A stretch of DNA of 64,000 nucleotides from Candidatus Nanoarchaeia archaeon (GCA_028714375.1 JAQTMK010000003.1:16721-80720); one strand, 5' to 3'; positions 33,004-42,307 are shown, counted from the first letter of the stretch. A program made the numbers and translations. The notes: generated from the letters alone by a model not told the origin.

Positions 33004-35434
33004 TTATACAATCTTCATCTAAACTATCTATGAAACTGTCACAATCGTTGTCTAGTCCATCTTCACATGAAACTTCTGGGTCTTCATATGTACCTGGTAG
33101 GATTAAAGTTGTGTAATCTGGATTTTTCCATCCTAAAGTTCCTTCACAGATTTTCAAAGAACCTGCACATATACCATTCTGGTTATCAGCAATTGGAGCA
33201 GTTAGTTCTTCATCTGTAAATCCGTTGCAATTGTCGTCCAGTCCATTACATTCTTCAGTTCCTGGTATTCCAGCAACACATGTATCTGATTCAATTCCAG
33301 AAACACATTGCATTAAACCAGCTGATGCACAGATTCCAACACCACAAGTTGTTTCAGTTGCAACATAACTCTCATCCACAAAACCATCGCAGTTGTTGTC
33401 AATGTTGTTACAGGATGAATCCAATATTTCATATCCAGTGATTATTGTGTAATTTGGTTCAATCCATCCACTAGCTCCGTTACAAACTTTAAGTGATTCT
33501 GCACAGATTCCATTTTGGTTAGTTGCCAAATCAGCAACCAAATCTTCATCTACTGAATCATCACAATCATCATCTGCTCCATTACATACCTCAGAAGCAA
33601 CAGGATTGATGTTTGCGTTTGTGTCATCGCAGTCCAAACTGTTTGTTACATATCCAGCAGGCATAACACATTCTAATTGTGTACTTGAAGGATTACCATA
33701 TGTATCTGCATCTGCATCTTGGTAGAAGACTGTTTTTACACCTTCATCAATAGTTCCGTCACAGTTGTCATCAACATTATTACATGATTCAATCATATCA
33801 GGATTTACGTTTGCATTGTTGTCATCACAGTCATTAGCTAAAACAAATCCATCCTGATCTAAATCATCATCCAATGTTTCAGCATTACAGTCATCATTTA
33901 TTCCGTTATAAATAATTTCAGTTTCACCTGGATTTACTTCTATATTTGTGTCATCACAGTCTGTGTTTACAGATGAGGTATATTTGTCTGTTCCGCTACA
34001 TAGACATTTTGAGTCATCAATTCCATATGTATCAGCATCATTGTCTAGATAATAAATTCCGCATCCTATGGAGTCTTCTTCATCTGTCAAAGCATCACAA
34101 TCATCATCGATTGTGTTACATGACTCAACAATGGATGGGTTCACATTGAAGTTGTTATCATCGCAATCAGTTCCTCCAACAATAACAGCATCAAATCCAT
34201 CTGCATCCACATCAGTTAAATCAGCACCGCTACAGTCTTGGTCAACTGAATCGTATGGAACTTCTGTAGCTCCAGGATAAATTGTACTGTCTTCATCATT
34301 ACAATCACTGTCTACTAAAGTGTTGTATTTTTCAAATGGAGCACATAAACATTTATTATCACTTATACCATAAAGGTCAGCATCTCCATCATAGTAATAC
34401 ACTACACATCCTGTAGAGTCTTCTTCGTCTATGATTCCGTTGCAGTTGTCGTCTATTCCGTTACATGATTCAGTAATGCTTGGATTTACATTAAAATTAT
34501 TATCGTCACAGTCTAAACCCCCAACAATAACAGCATCAAATCCATCTCCGTCTACATCTGTCAGGTCTTTTCCAGAACAATCTTGGTCTATTCCATCATA
34601 AGGAATTTCAGTTGCTCCTGGGAAAATATCTGCATTGTTGTCATTACAGTCTTTTGTGTAATCAAATCCGTCTCCATCCTGGTCATAAATTACAGTTCCT
34701 GACACTCCGATTGTAGCCCATTTCAAACCTTCATAGGCATCAATAAATTCTGGATGGTTTTTCAAGATAGATTTAACTTCCTTGACATTTCTAGGTTCGT
34801 CTAATATTCCTCTGCCAGTTATTATGTATGTGTCAATTTTCTCGCTCATACATCCTTCCTTTAATGTAACTGCCATATTATTTACTGAAAAGAAACTTCC
34901 ACCATCTATGGATACTTTCTTTGTTGTTTTGTCAAATCTTACAGTTATGGTTCCAACATCAATTGATTTTTTGTTAAGTTTTGCAGAAGTGCTAGCCTCA
35001 AATACCAATTCTTGAGAATTTGTCGTTATTATTTTTGTTGGCTTAAACTTAAGGCTGAATCTGTTGTATTTGGAATCAGTAATTACCAACTCACCATTAC
35101 CATCAACCCAGTAGGTTACATAAAAACTAAGTTGGTTGTTGTTTGCATAATTCAATAACCCATTAACTGTACTTGTTCCACTCTTAGCTCTGATAGAACA
35201 ATCCTTCATTGAAACTGTTTCCAGTTTCTTTTCTATTTCAAATCCGTGGTTGAATAATATCTCACTCAACTGATCTGATGTTGCTCTTTCAATTCCAGCA
35301 GTGGTTTTGATATAAATTGGGACATTGAAATCTTTGTCTGTTGATGCAGCGCTTACTAGTCCTAAACTTTGTATGATAAACAAAGCTAAGATTCCAAGAA
35401 TAAGTGCTACCTCTTTCTTTTTTTCAAAATTCAT
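32987..35434 (-). CDS. secreted MopE-like repeat protein
   Basis: 815 residues with an N-terminal hydrophobic signal (about 9-29), an N-terminal domain of about 220 residues, and then many copies of the putative metal-binding repeat seen in MopE-like proteins: alternating DxDxDGxD, DCDDNNxxVNP and CNGxDDNCDGxxDE blocks, regularly spaced, dense in Asp and Cys. Expected to be calcium-stabilised and disulfide-bonded at the cell surface. A GAGGTGA ribosome site fixes the start. Probably a surface adhesin or envelope protein; repeats of this kind recombine easily. Confidence 0.82.
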   Translation of the reverse strand: MNFEKKKEVALILGILALFIIQSLGLVSAASTDKDFNVPIYIKTTAGIERATSDQLSEILFNHGFEIEKKLETVSMKDCSIRAKSGTSTVNGLLNYANNNQLSFYVTYWVDGNGELVITDSKYNRFSLKFKPTKIITTNSQELVFEASTSAKLNKKSIDVGTITVRFDKTTKKVSIDGGSFFSVNNMAVTLKEGCMSEKIDTYIITGRGILDEPRNVKEVKSILKNHPEFIDAYEGLKWATIGVSGTVIYDQDGDGFDYTKDCNDNNADIFPGATEIPYDGIDQDCSGKDLTDVDGDGFDAVIVGGLDCDDNNFNVNPSITESCNGIDDNCNGIIDEEDSTGCVVYYYDGDADLYGISDNKCLCAPFEKYNTLVDSDCNDEDSTIYPGATEVPYDSVDQDCSGADLTDVDADGFDAVIVGGTDCDDNNFNVNPSIVESCNTIDDDCDALTDEEDSIGCGIYYLDNDADTYGIDDSKCLCSGTDKYTSSVNTDCDDTNIEVNPGETEIIYNGINDDCNAETLDDDLDQDGFVLANDCDDNNANVNPDMIESCNNVDDNCDGTIDEGVKTVFYQDADADTYGNPSSTQLECVMPAGYVTNSLDCDDTNANINPVASEVCNGADDDCDDSVDEDLVADLATNQNGICAESLKVCNGASGWIEPNYTIITGYEILDSSCNNIDNNCDGFVDESYVATETTCGVGICASAGLMQCVSGIESDTCVAGIPGTEECNGLDDNCNGFTDEELTAPIADNQNGICAGSLKICEGTLGWKNPDYTTLILPGTYEDPEVSCEDGLDNDCDSFIDSLDEDCIIPQVE

Positions 35435-35886
35435 TCAGGTCACCTCGATGATTATTTGATTTTTATCTATTAGTTTCAGAATTTAAGTATATAAACTCTT
35501 AAGCAAGTGAGAAATAATAGTTCCAAATTATATGTTCTAAAATATATTTTCACAACTTTCAGAGAGTTACTAACATTTTTTCATTTTTAGAATTTCTTGA
35601 AAAATCCAATCTGCTCAAAAGAATAGCCTTCTGGCAAATTTGCTCAATTTTAGTCTCTATTGTTAAAATACAGCAATTAACTTCAAAATGGTTAAAGAAA
35701 TTATAAAAAAATCAAGATGAACTAAAAAAATATAAGAGTATTCTATAAAAAAACAATCATAATCTAAATATTTCCATATAAATCTCCAAGAATAATCTTT
35801 TTTTATCTAAATTAAAAGGCAAAATGAACTCAAAAATAAATTATATAATATAAATTAACATAAAACATAATCAAAAAATAAAATAA
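35435..35886. other. 452-nt intergenic region, no gene seen
   Basis: Very AT-rich. The right promoter for the MopE-like gene is probably GTTTATATAC near 35486-35496 (minus strand). The sequence TGCTCAA occurs twice about 25 nt apart (35612-35650) around a small GCC/GGC hairpin. No convincing ORF or tRNA on either strand. Confidence 0.5.
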
Positions 35887-37686
35887 TTAAGCTCTTAATT
35901 CAATATTTTCCTTTCTGTTGATTGCTTTGTATAAAATATCTCCAACCTTTGTTCTTTTATTGACTCTTAGTTCACCTTTTTTGCTTGTAGTTGCAGATAA
36001 TAAGAACTGTCCGTTAAGATAAACATCAATCTCTTTGTTTGATTCATCAGTATAAAATACAATATCTTTCTTGCTTTCACCAATATTAAAACTTGTTGAA
36101 GTTTCTTCTCCTTCCAAAGGTTCAACATCAAGCTTGATTCCAAGTTTAGCTTCCATCGCTTCAACGTTTTTTCCCTGCTTACCAATAAACTTGCCAATTT
36201 CAGAATTAGGTAAAAATACTTTTGCTTTGTGATCATCAACCAACTCAACTCTGACTTTACTGCTGTATTTTTGAAGTTCTCTTGTCAGTTGTCTTGAAGC
36301 AATTTCCCTTGCAGGACTTGAACTTTGTTTAGGAACATCGCTCAGAGGGATAACAACTGTCTCTTCCCCATAACTGTAAATCTCATAAACAGGTTTGTTG
36401 TTTTCAAAATCAGAAACAACCACAACAGGTCTTGCAAGATCAGACTCAACCATACCAGTAGGGACTTTTACAGTCATCTTTAAAGTCAAGACTTTTCCGA
36501 TATTCCCTTTTTCAATAAAAATAATAGTATCCAAGACACTTGGTATCATTCCAGTATCTATTCTTGAAATAAATCTCTGAACAGCGTCTATTGCTGTTGC
36601 AGCATGTAAGACTCCTATACAATTACTCCCAGCCAATCTTAAATCAACATACAAACTAAAATCCGGAGTGTCTCTTACTTCATCAAACAGAACATTGTCT
36701 GGTCTTGATAAAAATAAAATATCGTGTATTTCTTCACTTGTTGTAAAGTTTTTGCTGTACTGGGTTATGTTATCGCTTAAATCCAAATCTCTTGGTGATT
36801 CAACCGTCTTGGTTATTCTTCCATGTGCAGCATAATATTCAGCTATAGCCTGTGCAAAAGTAGATTTACCGCTTCCTGTTTCACCTGCAATTATAACTCC
36901 TCTTGATTGGTTTTTTATTCTTTCAGAAATGCTGTTGGGTAAATTATAATCCTCCAGTTTTAATTTCTTTAATGGTCTTATTGCAGTTATTTCCCATCCG
37001 TCTCCAACAGGGGGTCTTACAATAACAATCCTGTAATTTCTGAACTGAACTATTGTAGAGCCTTTTCTTGCAATTTCAACAAAAGCCTTTGGATCTAATC
37101 TTGTTTTTTCAACAATTTCCTTTGCCATGTTTGCAATTCTTTTTCCAGTTAATTTCTCTTTTGAAACTTCTACTAAACTCCAGTTTCCTGGCTGTCCTTT
37201 TTTAGCATAAACAAAACAGTCTTCCTTGATATGGATGCTCATAGTCGTATCATCAAAGAATTTTTCAAACTCCAGTCTTCCGCTTGAACCAGTCATCTCT
37301 ATGAATTTTACTTTAACTCCTCTTGCTCTTGCAGATTCAGCTTGGACTCTGTCTGCTGTAATCAAAACAGCATCTTTTTCATAAGCTAATTCAACAATCA
37401 AAGAATCTACTTCTCCGGTTGCTTTTGCATATTTTAGTTGAGTATAGGTTGGTCTGTTTCCTATAATTTCAATACTTATCCTGTTTTTTCTGCTTAATTC
37501 CTGGAGCATCTGCAGTTCATCTAAACCTAAAGATCCTGTTTCCAATCCTTGGTTTGCCTGTCTTTCCAGTTCAGCTAATACAGCTCTTGGAAGAAGAATC
37601 ATTCCTTTAATCATACCTTTGTCAATCATACTTGTAATAGATTTTTCTATAACTGCAGAAGTATCAACAATATACACCTCGTCCAT
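35887..37686 (-). CDS. PIN domain - ATPase - KH domain protein
   Basis: 599 residues, an archaeal conserved three-domain architecture: N-terminal PIN nuclease fold (VDTSAVIEKS, LITADRVQAESARARG), central PilT/VirB11-like ATPase (Walker A IAGETGSGKST near 265, Walker B NVLFDEVRD, GVLHAATAIDAV) and a C-terminal KH RNA-binding domain (EIGKFIGKQGKNVEAME). Probably an RNA-processing machine, not a pilus motor. Strong conservation across archaea supports an essential role; the substrate is unknown. Confidence 0.9.
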   Translation of the reverse strand: MDEVYIVDTSAVIEKSITSMIDKGMIKGMILLPRAVLAELERQANQGLETGSLGLDELQMLQELSRKNRISIEIIGNRPTYTQLKYAKATGEVDSLIVELAYEKDAVLITADRVQAESARARGVKVKFIEMTGSSGRLEFEKFFDDTTMSIHIKEDCFVYAKKGQPGNWSLVEVSKEKLTGKRIANMAKEIVEKTRLDPKAFVEIARKGSTIVQFRNYRIVIVRPPVGDGWEITAIRPLKKLKLEDYNLPNSISERIKNQSRGVIIAGETGSGKSTFAQAIAEYYAAHGRITKTVESPRDLDLSDNITQYSKNFTTSEEIHDILFLSRPDNVLFDEVRDTPDFSLYVDLRLAGSNCIGVLHAATAIDAVQRFISRIDTGMIPSVLDTIIFIEKGNIGKVLTLKMTVKVPTGMVESDLARPVVVVSDFENNKPVYEIYSYGEETVVIPLSDVPKQSSSPAREIASRQLTRELQKYSSKVRVELVDDHKAKVFLPNSEIGKFIGKQGKNVEAMEAKLGIKLDVEPLEGEETSTSFNIGESKKDIVFYTDESNKEIDVYLNGQFLLSATTSKKGELRVNKRTKVGDILYKAINRKENIELRA

Positions 37687-37764
37687 AGAATTAAAACTAA
37701 GATAGATTATTTAAAACTTTCTAAGACAAATTATTTAAATAGTGTCTAACTTTCAGTTGATATC

Positions 37765-37938
37765 ATGGATAAAAAAACTTTTAGTTTAATCAGATTCATA
37801 GGTGGGATTATATTTTGTTTAAGTAGTGCAATCCTGATATTCTTAGGAAATGAAGATATCCCTGTACCTGTTAAAATTAGCCTATTAATTGTAGGAATGG
37901 CACTGATTGCAACATCAAAATACAGGTTGCTTAAATAA
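37765..37938 (+). CDS. small membrane protein, 57 aa
   Basis: MDKKTFSLIRFIGGIIFCLS start. Two hydrophobic segments (about 8-27 and 35-52) separated by NEDIPVPVK suggest a helical hairpin in the membrane. A TATA-like TTATTTAAATAG lies about 30 nt upstream. It is followed by the first of four related GC-richer intergenic elements. Unknown family. Confidence 0.55.
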   Translation: MDKKTFSLIRFIGGIIFCLSSAILIFLGNEDIPVPVKISLLIVGMALIATSKYRLLK

Positions 37939-37942
37939 AAAA

Positions 37943-37996
37943 GCTCCGGCGCCATACTTCCTCACTTCGTTCAGGAAAGTCTAATACAAATTCAAT
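37943..37996. repeat. GC-richer intergenic element, copy 1
   Basis: Carries GCTCCG...CCATACTTCCTCACTTCGTTC with TTCCT/AGGAA inverted arms, then TAATACAAATTCAATT. Closely related to copy 2 (38963-39028) and in its right part to copy 3 (39651-39740). Confidence 0.5.
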
Positions 37997-38037
37997 TAAA
38001 GAAACAAATTTAAATAATGCATCTTCTCTTAAAAAAC

Positions 38038-38583
38038 ATGAAGAAAAACATAACCTTTATAATAATCTTATTTTTAATTGTTTTATTAATTGGGGTAATC
38101 CTTTACACAAACATGATAAAATCAGAAAAAACAAGAGTTTTGCTTGAAACAACAAAAGGAAACATAGTAATTGAATTATATTCTGAACAAAAAATAACAT
38201 CTGGAAATTTTGAAAATTTGGTTAAAAAAGGAACTTATGATGGGATTATCTTCCATAGAGTTATTAATGGTTTCATGATTCAGGGAGGAGATCCAACAGG
38301 AACAGGTTATGGAGATAAAAGCATCCCTATGATAAAAGATGAATTTAATGGTGAACAAAAAAACAACAGGGGAACAATAAGTATGGCAAACGCAGGCCCA
38401 AACACCGGTTCAAGTCAATTTTTCATAAATTTAGTTAATAACAACTTCTTAGATGGAAAACATCCAGTTTTTGGAAAAGTTGTAGAAGGTATGGATATAG
38501 TGGATCTAATTGCTAAAGTTAAAACAGATTCTAGTGATAAACCCTTAGAAGATATAAAAATAATAAAAGCAATGATTATTTAA
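38038..38583 (+). CDS. membrane-anchored cyclophilin-type peptidyl-prolyl isomerase
   Basis: 181 residues: an N-terminal transmembrane helix (about 6-25), then a cyclophilin domain with FHRVINGFMIQGGDPTGTGYG, the SQFFINL active-site segment and GKVVEGMDIVD. The catalytic Arg of FHRV is present. It should act on exported proteins outside the membrane. ATG 38038 is preferred to 38017 because the TATA-like ATTTAAATAA is about 26 nt before it. Confidence 0.9.
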   Translation: MKKNITFIIILFLIVLLIGVILYTNMIKSEKTRVLLETTKGNIVIELYSEQKITSGNFENLVKKGTYDGIIFHRVINGFMIQGGDPTGTGYGDKSIPMIKDEFNGEQKNNRGTISMANAGPNTGSSQFFINLVNNNFLDGKHPVFGKVVEGMDIVDLIAKVKTDSSDKPLEDIKIIKAMII

Positions 38584-38607
38584 ATACTTTCAATTTTTAT
38601 CCCTATT

Positions 38608-38961
38608 ATGGATAAAAGATTAATGTTTCAGGAAGTAATCAACAAATCTATTGAAGTTATCAAAGAGTTCGAAAAAGTTGAAAAAAAGAAATGGGGTGCT
38701 GAGGGTGCAATTATGGAACTTTCCAAACAAGTGGGCGAACTCTCTAAAAATGTGATGATGTTTGAAGGATATTATATGGCCGGAAGAGACTCCATACCAG
38801 AATATCAAACCTCTAAAGAAAAAATCGCAGATGAATTATCAGATATTTTATTTATTGTTATAAGAATAGCCGAACATTATAAGATTGATTTAGAAAAAGA
38901 ACATCTGAATCAACTAGATATTGCTTTAAAACATCCTTTAATGAAAGTTAAGAAAAAGTAA
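38608..38961 (+). CDS. MazG-like nucleotide pyrophosphohydrolase
   Basis: 117 residues, all helical, with the paired acidic motifs of the all-alpha NTP pyrophosphatase superfamily (ELSKQVGEL and ADELSDILF, an ExxD). It may clean aberrant or excess NTPs. It lies 24 nt after the isomerase and is followed by element copy 2. Confidence 0.65.
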   Translation: MDKRLMFQEVINKSIEVIKEFEKVEKKKWGAEGAIMELSKQVGELSKNVMMFEGYYMAGRDSIPEYQTSKEKIADELSDILFIVIRIAEHYKIDLEKEHLNQLDIALKHPLMKVKKK

Positions 38962-38962
38962 T

Positions 38963-39028
38963 GCTCCGCCATACGTCATACTTCCTCGCTTCATTCGTCG
39001 GGGAATATAACAGGAATTATATTCAATT
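38963..39028. repeat. GC-richer intergenic element, copy 2
   Basis: GCTCCGCCATAC, ATACTTCCTCGCTTCATTCG and ATAACAGGAATTATATTCAATT. The first half matches copy 1, the second half matches copy 3 at about 18 of 22 positions. The right end overlaps the 3' end of the neighbouring NTase gene by a few bases. Confidence 0.5.
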
Positions 39029-39613
39029 CAGAAAAAGCCCTTTTTGAATAATAAAATCACTTCTCTTAACACCTATCGATTCCAAGTAAGAAATAAATTC
39101 TCTCGTATTTTTTATATTTTTTTTCAATACGGCATCGTATATATGCATGGATAAAGCAGGAACATATAATCTTTTCATATAAAAGTAATATTTCAAGTTA
39201 AGAATGATTCTTTTTTTGTCAGGGGTCATTTTCTTGTCAATAAGATTTTTCAACTCATAATACTTTTTCAGGTTATTGGTTGATACCAAAATATCAAATT
39301 TCCAATTTGACTTACTTTTATATTGGGCGTGGATTGATTTTCCTGCCAAAGAGGGGCGATCTTCTATAGATATGTTAAAGAATTTATTGTCCTTCTTAAA
39401 GAAGCGATGCAAGGCTGAAATTGCCAGTTTTACATGCTTGCCATCACTTACTTTTATTACAAAATCCAAATCTGGCTTTATCATAGTGTGGAGAGAAAAA
39501 CTTCCAACTGGAATAATTTTACAAGAAATTGGAATCTGATTTTGAATATTCAACGCATCCATTATACGTACTGCTTCTTTTTCCCTTCGTTTAGAATATT
39601 GAATGTAATTCAC
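39023..39613 (-). CDS. nucleotidyltransferase-fold protein
   Basis: 196 residues. The NTase signature is visible as PVGSFSLHTMIKPDLDFVIKV (Gly-Ser followed by Asp-Leu-Asp); a third acidic residue may be the Asp of WKFDILV. The C-terminal half is basic and helical. Substrate unknown: it could modify a small molecule or an RNA/protein. It sits alone between two intergenic elements, like a cassette. Confidence 0.6.
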   Translation of the reverse strand: MNYIQYSKRREKEAVRIMDALNIQNQIPISCKIIPVGSFSLHTMIKPDLDFVIKVSDGKHVKLAISALHRFFKKDNKFFNISIEDRPSLAGKSIHAQYKSKSNWKFDILVSTNNLKKYYELKNLIDKKMTPDKKRIILNLKYYFYMKRLYVPALSMHIYDAVLKKNIKNTREFISYLESIGVKRSDFIIQKGLFLN

Positions 39614-39650
39614 AACTTAGAATATGGTCATATATTACTTATAAAGTTAA

Positions 39651-39740
39651 CTGGCTCGTTCTCAACTCTTCGCACAACCCATGAACGTTGCACTAAACTC
39701 AATCTCTGGCGGGAGAACATAACAAGGATTAGTTTCAATT
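39651..39740. repeat. GC-richer intergenic element, copy 3
   Basis: GTTCTC...GAGAAC inverted arms enclose TCAACTCTTCGCACA; the right end ATAACAAGGATTAGTTTCAATT matches copy 2. TCAACTCTTCGCA also occurs in copy 4. Confidence 0.45.
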
Positions 39741-39762
39741 GAGGTTTTTTAACGGAAAGCCC

Positions 39763-40215
39763 TTAAATACGTTTAGTCATTCTTGTGAACGTCACACTCA
39801 GTTCATTCTTCTCAATAATAAATGGACCTTTCTCTTCGTAACCAAATCTTTTATAAAAATTCAAGGCGTTAATAGTAGAATTTAGCTCGCATTCAACAAA
39901 TCCGTTCTCCCTTGCCCTCTGTTCAAGAGATTCTAATATTACTTTTCCCAATCCTTTTCCTTGATAGTTTGGCGAGACATAGATTTTCTTGATGTGAGCC
40001 CCTTCTATCGCTCCCACTCCAACAATCGCTCCCTTTTCTTCATAAACAATGAAATCAGTATGCTTTATTTCTTCTTCGAGATTTAACAGAGCATTATATT
40101 CTTGCCAGGCAAGGATTATCTCTGGAGAATAATACTTCGCGTTGACTTGACCGATTACTGTTTGAATTAGCTCACTACAATTAATCAAATCTTCCTTTGA
40201 AGCTTTTCTAATCAT
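39763..40215 (-). CDS. GNAT acetyltransferase
   Basis: 150 residues with the acetyl-CoA loop YQGKGLGKVILESLEQRAR (Q/RxxGxG/A), a following NxxAxxFY-like NALNFYKRFGYEE and the preceding strand KKIYVSPN. Acts on an unknown amine. It lies between element copies 3 and 4. Confidence 0.85.
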   Translation of the reverse strand: MIRKASKEDLINCSELIQTVIGQVNAKYYSPEIILAWQEYNALLNLEEEIKHTDFIVYEEKGAIVGVGAIEGAHIKKIYVSPNYQGKGLGKVILESLEQRARENGFVECELNSTINALNFYKRFGYEEKGPFIIEKNELSVTFTRMTKRI

Positions 40216-40260
40216 AGTGCTAAGAAACCAATGGATTCTTATAAACTTTTTGAACTGGGC

Positions 40261-40325
40261 TTTCCTAAAATTTCAACTCTTCGCAAAGCTTCACTTGCTC
40301 TTAAAAATTTTCTTAGAATTAAGAT
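40261..40325. repeat. GC-richer intergenic element, copy 4
   Basis: TCAACTCTTCGCAAAGCTTCAC shares its start with copy 3, flanked by arms CTAAAATTT and AAATTTTCTTAG. The most divergent copy. Confidence 0.35.
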
Positions 40326-40810
40326 TATGTATAATGATTGAAATTATGCTCCCAAACTTCCCTATCAAAATCTGTGAATTCTTTTTTTTCAGGAAGCATT
40401 AAATATTTAACGCCTTCTTTCGTTTTCATTTTTGGAGAAATCCATGAGATAGCTTCTCTAACTTCCGGAAGTTCTACCAAATGTATTAAGGTATAATTTG
40501 GCGAAGTTATTTCTGAAGCAGCTAAATGAACTGAGGAAGGAGAATGCTTTGAGAAAATTCCATCATTTGGAACTTCTATTGAGGAAGCTCGAACTTCAAT
40601 TCCCCCAATTTTTTTAAATTCTTTAACAACAGGTTTATAATCTTCGCTTCCTACAATAATATCTAAATCTGAATTTTCTCCATATACTATAGATTTATCA
40701 AATTGTTTTCGTGCAAAACTTCCGAAAACATAAAAATCTCTCCCCCCAAGAGTAGTTTTAACTAAACCTAAGGTTTCTCTTGCTTTTTGATAAGGTGTTA
40801 TTTTTGTCAT
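40325..40810 (-). CDS. nucleotidyltransferase-domain protein
   Basis: 161 residues. The NTase motif FGSFARKQFDKS...NSDLDIIVG is complete (Gly-Ser, then Asp-x-Asp) and SSVHLAASE may provide the third site. About the size of a minimal MNT/antitoxin-like NTase, but no HEPN partner is next to it. It could be a stand-alone enzyme. Confidence 0.75.
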   Translation of the reverse strand: MTKITPYQKARETLGLVKTTLGGRDFYVFGSFARKQFDKSIVYGENSDLDIIVGSEDYKPVVKEFKKIGGIEVRASSIEVPNDGIFSKHSPSSVHLAASEITSPNYTLIHLVELPEVREAISWISPKMKTKEGVKYLMLPEKKEFTDFDREVWEHNFNHYT

Positions 40811-40893
40811 AAATTTTCAATCATTATTATGTTTATAAATCTTTCGTTTCTTTTATCACTTTTAAGTTACTATGATACTAATATCAAAATCTT

Positions 40894-41169
40894 TTATTCT
40901 TCTAATGCCTTATTTATTTTTTCTTTAAATCTTTCTATCCTCTGACGAACAATCCTTTCATCAACAGAATTTATTTCAAGTAACATTCTGGCCCAAATAT
41001 ACACATCTGCAAGTTCAGCATGAAGATGCGGATCTTTTTTTGCATGCAAATTTCTAAGTTCAGGAACATGATGTTCAATTTCGTCAAGACCAAATTTAGT
41101 ATAATCCTCAGGTTCAGAAAACTGTTTCTGACCATATTCCGTCAATTTTTTTATTTCTTTATCAATCAT
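40894..41169 (-). CDS. MazG-like helical protein
   Basis: 91 residues starting MIDKEIKKLTEYGQKQF (ATG 41169 is preferred to ATG 41184, which adds MFLLN). Motifs DEIEHHVPELRN and HAELADVYIWARMLLE give the ExxE...ExxD pattern of MazG-type NTP pyrophosphatases. A second MazG-like gene lies 2 kb away. Confidence 0.55.
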   Translation of the reverse strand: MIDKEIKKLTEYGQKQFSEPEDYTKFGLDEIEHHVPELRNLHAKKDPHLHAELADVYIWARMLLEINSVDERIVRQRIERFKEKINKALEE

Positions 41170-41262
41170 ATTTAACAGGAACAAATCAAGAATTTATAAA
41201 TATGCTGGTTAAGAAGGTTATATCACCAATAAATTTATATTACCTCAAGGATTCTTAATAAT

Positions 41263-41709
41263 ATGAAAACTGATTTGGTAGTCTCAGGGTATATAATCCA
41301 TCAAAATAAAGTATTATTAATCCACCACAGAAAATTAGATTTATGGCTCCCTGTCGGTGGCCATATCGATGAAAATGAAACACCTGATCAAACACTACTT
41401 CGCGAAATCAGGGAAGAGATTGGAATTGATGTCAAAATACTCAACCAAAGTGATATGCCCTTAGAAGGAAATATTAAATCCAACTTAGCCGCACCTTTTT
41501 ATGTCAATGTCCATTCTGTAGGGGATCACAACCACTGTTGCTTTTTTTATGTTTGCAAGGCTATAAATCCAGAAAACTTAAAAATAAATAAAGAACTTAA
41601 AAATTTTGATTGGTTCACCCAAGAGGATTTAACCAAAAAAGATATTCCAATTGATGTAAAAAATGAGGCTCTAAGAGCTCTAGGGTTATATAGTCATCTT
41701 TCAAGATAA
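41263..41709 (+). CDS. Nudix hydrolase
   Basis: 148 residues with a complete Nudix box: VGGHIDENETPDQTLLREIR followed by EEIGIDV. A middle insert VHSVGDHNHCCFFYVCK contains His and two Cys. Typical of small-molecule pyrophosphatases. Single gene with a promoter; divergent from the MazG-like gene at 41169. Confidence 0.9.
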   Translation: MKTDLVVSGYIIHQNKVLLIHHRKLDLWLPVGGHIDENETPDQTLLREIREEIGIDVKILNQSDMPLEGNIKSNLAAPFYVNVHSVGDHNHCCFFYVCKAINPENLKINKELKNFDWFTQEDLTKKDIPIDVKNEALRALGLYSHLSR

Positions 41710-41763
41710 AATTTCTAAAAAGATTTATAAACTAACAAATTATCTTCAGTATGAGGTGATAAA

Positions 41764-41955
41764 ATGAAAAAAAATATCTGTAAACATCCTGAGTGTAATA
41801 TGGGTTCTGCAATTTACGGACTTGGTTTTATAGGTGCATTAATTTACTACATCTCAACTGCCACAGGATTCTGGATGGGTGTTTTGGGAGTTTTAAAAGC
41901 TATAGTCTGGCCAGTTTTTCTAGTTCATGGATTACTAAAATTCCTTGGAATATAA
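41764..41955 (+). CDS. small conserved membrane protein, 63 aa
   Basis: Starts MKKNICKHPECNMGSAIYGL, then hydrophobic segments at about 17-33 and 37-60 (GFWMGVLGVLKAIVWPVFL). The GSAIYGLGFIGA and ATGFWMGVLG motifs are shared by a widespread family of tiny membrane proteins in archaea and bacteria, function unknown. AGGTGAT ribosome site before the ATG. Confidence 0.7.
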   Translation: MKKNICKHPECNMGSAIYGLGFIGALIYYISTATGFWMGVLGVLKAIVWPVFLVHGLLKFLGI

Positions 41956-41963
41956 AATAAATT

Positions 41964-42269
41964 TTATTTTTTTGTAACTTTTTCTTCTTTCATAATTTTT
42001 TTCGCAATCATAAACACAACAAATGCGATGATTACAAAATTAATTAATTCACCGACAAAAGCTCCCCATCCAATGTTTATAGGACCTAAAATCAAAGTAG
42101 CTGTTTTCCATGTTCCTCCAGGCAAAAATGGGGTTATCACAGGCATAACAACATTGTCTACCAGAGACTTAATCAAAGCTGTAGAGGCTACACCAATTAT
42201 GAAAGCTATTGCCAGAGCAACTACTTTATATTCTTTAAGAAACTCAGCAAATTCTTTTAATATACTCAC
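41964..42269 (-). CDS. mscL: large-conductance mechanosensitive channel MscL
   Basis: 101 residues: two transmembrane helices (about 14-36 and 68-90), with the pore helix VALAIAFIIGVASTALIKSL and periplasmic NVVMPVITPFLPGG. It releases solutes on hypo-osmotic shock. It starts with GTG at 42269, supported by a GAGGTGA site 6 nt upstream; no ATG fits the frame. Slightly shorter C-terminus than the bacterial form. Confidence 0.9.
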   Translation of the reverse strand: MSILKEFAEFLKEYKVVALAIAFIIGVASTALIKSLVDNVVMPVITPFLPGGTWKTATLILGPINIGWGAFVGELINFVIIAFVVFMIAKKIMKEEKVTKK

Positions 42270-42307
42270 TCATAATCACCTCAACATAAATTAAATTAAA
42301 CTCATTA

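Noticed and set aside
33946..34280. Plus-strand ORFs within the MopE-like gene
   Set aside because: Composition (Ser/His runs) reflects antisense of Asp/Cys repeats; no start signals.
35435..35886. CRISPR or small RNA in the AT-rich gap
   Set aside because: Only one 7-nt duplication and a weak hairpin; no regular repeats or spacer pattern. No CRISPR array was found anywhere in the window.
37943..40325. True integron attC sites
   Set aside because: The repeat elements lack recognisable RYYYAAC/GTTRRRY core pairs, genes face both directions, and no integrase is in the window; kept only as related intergenic elements.
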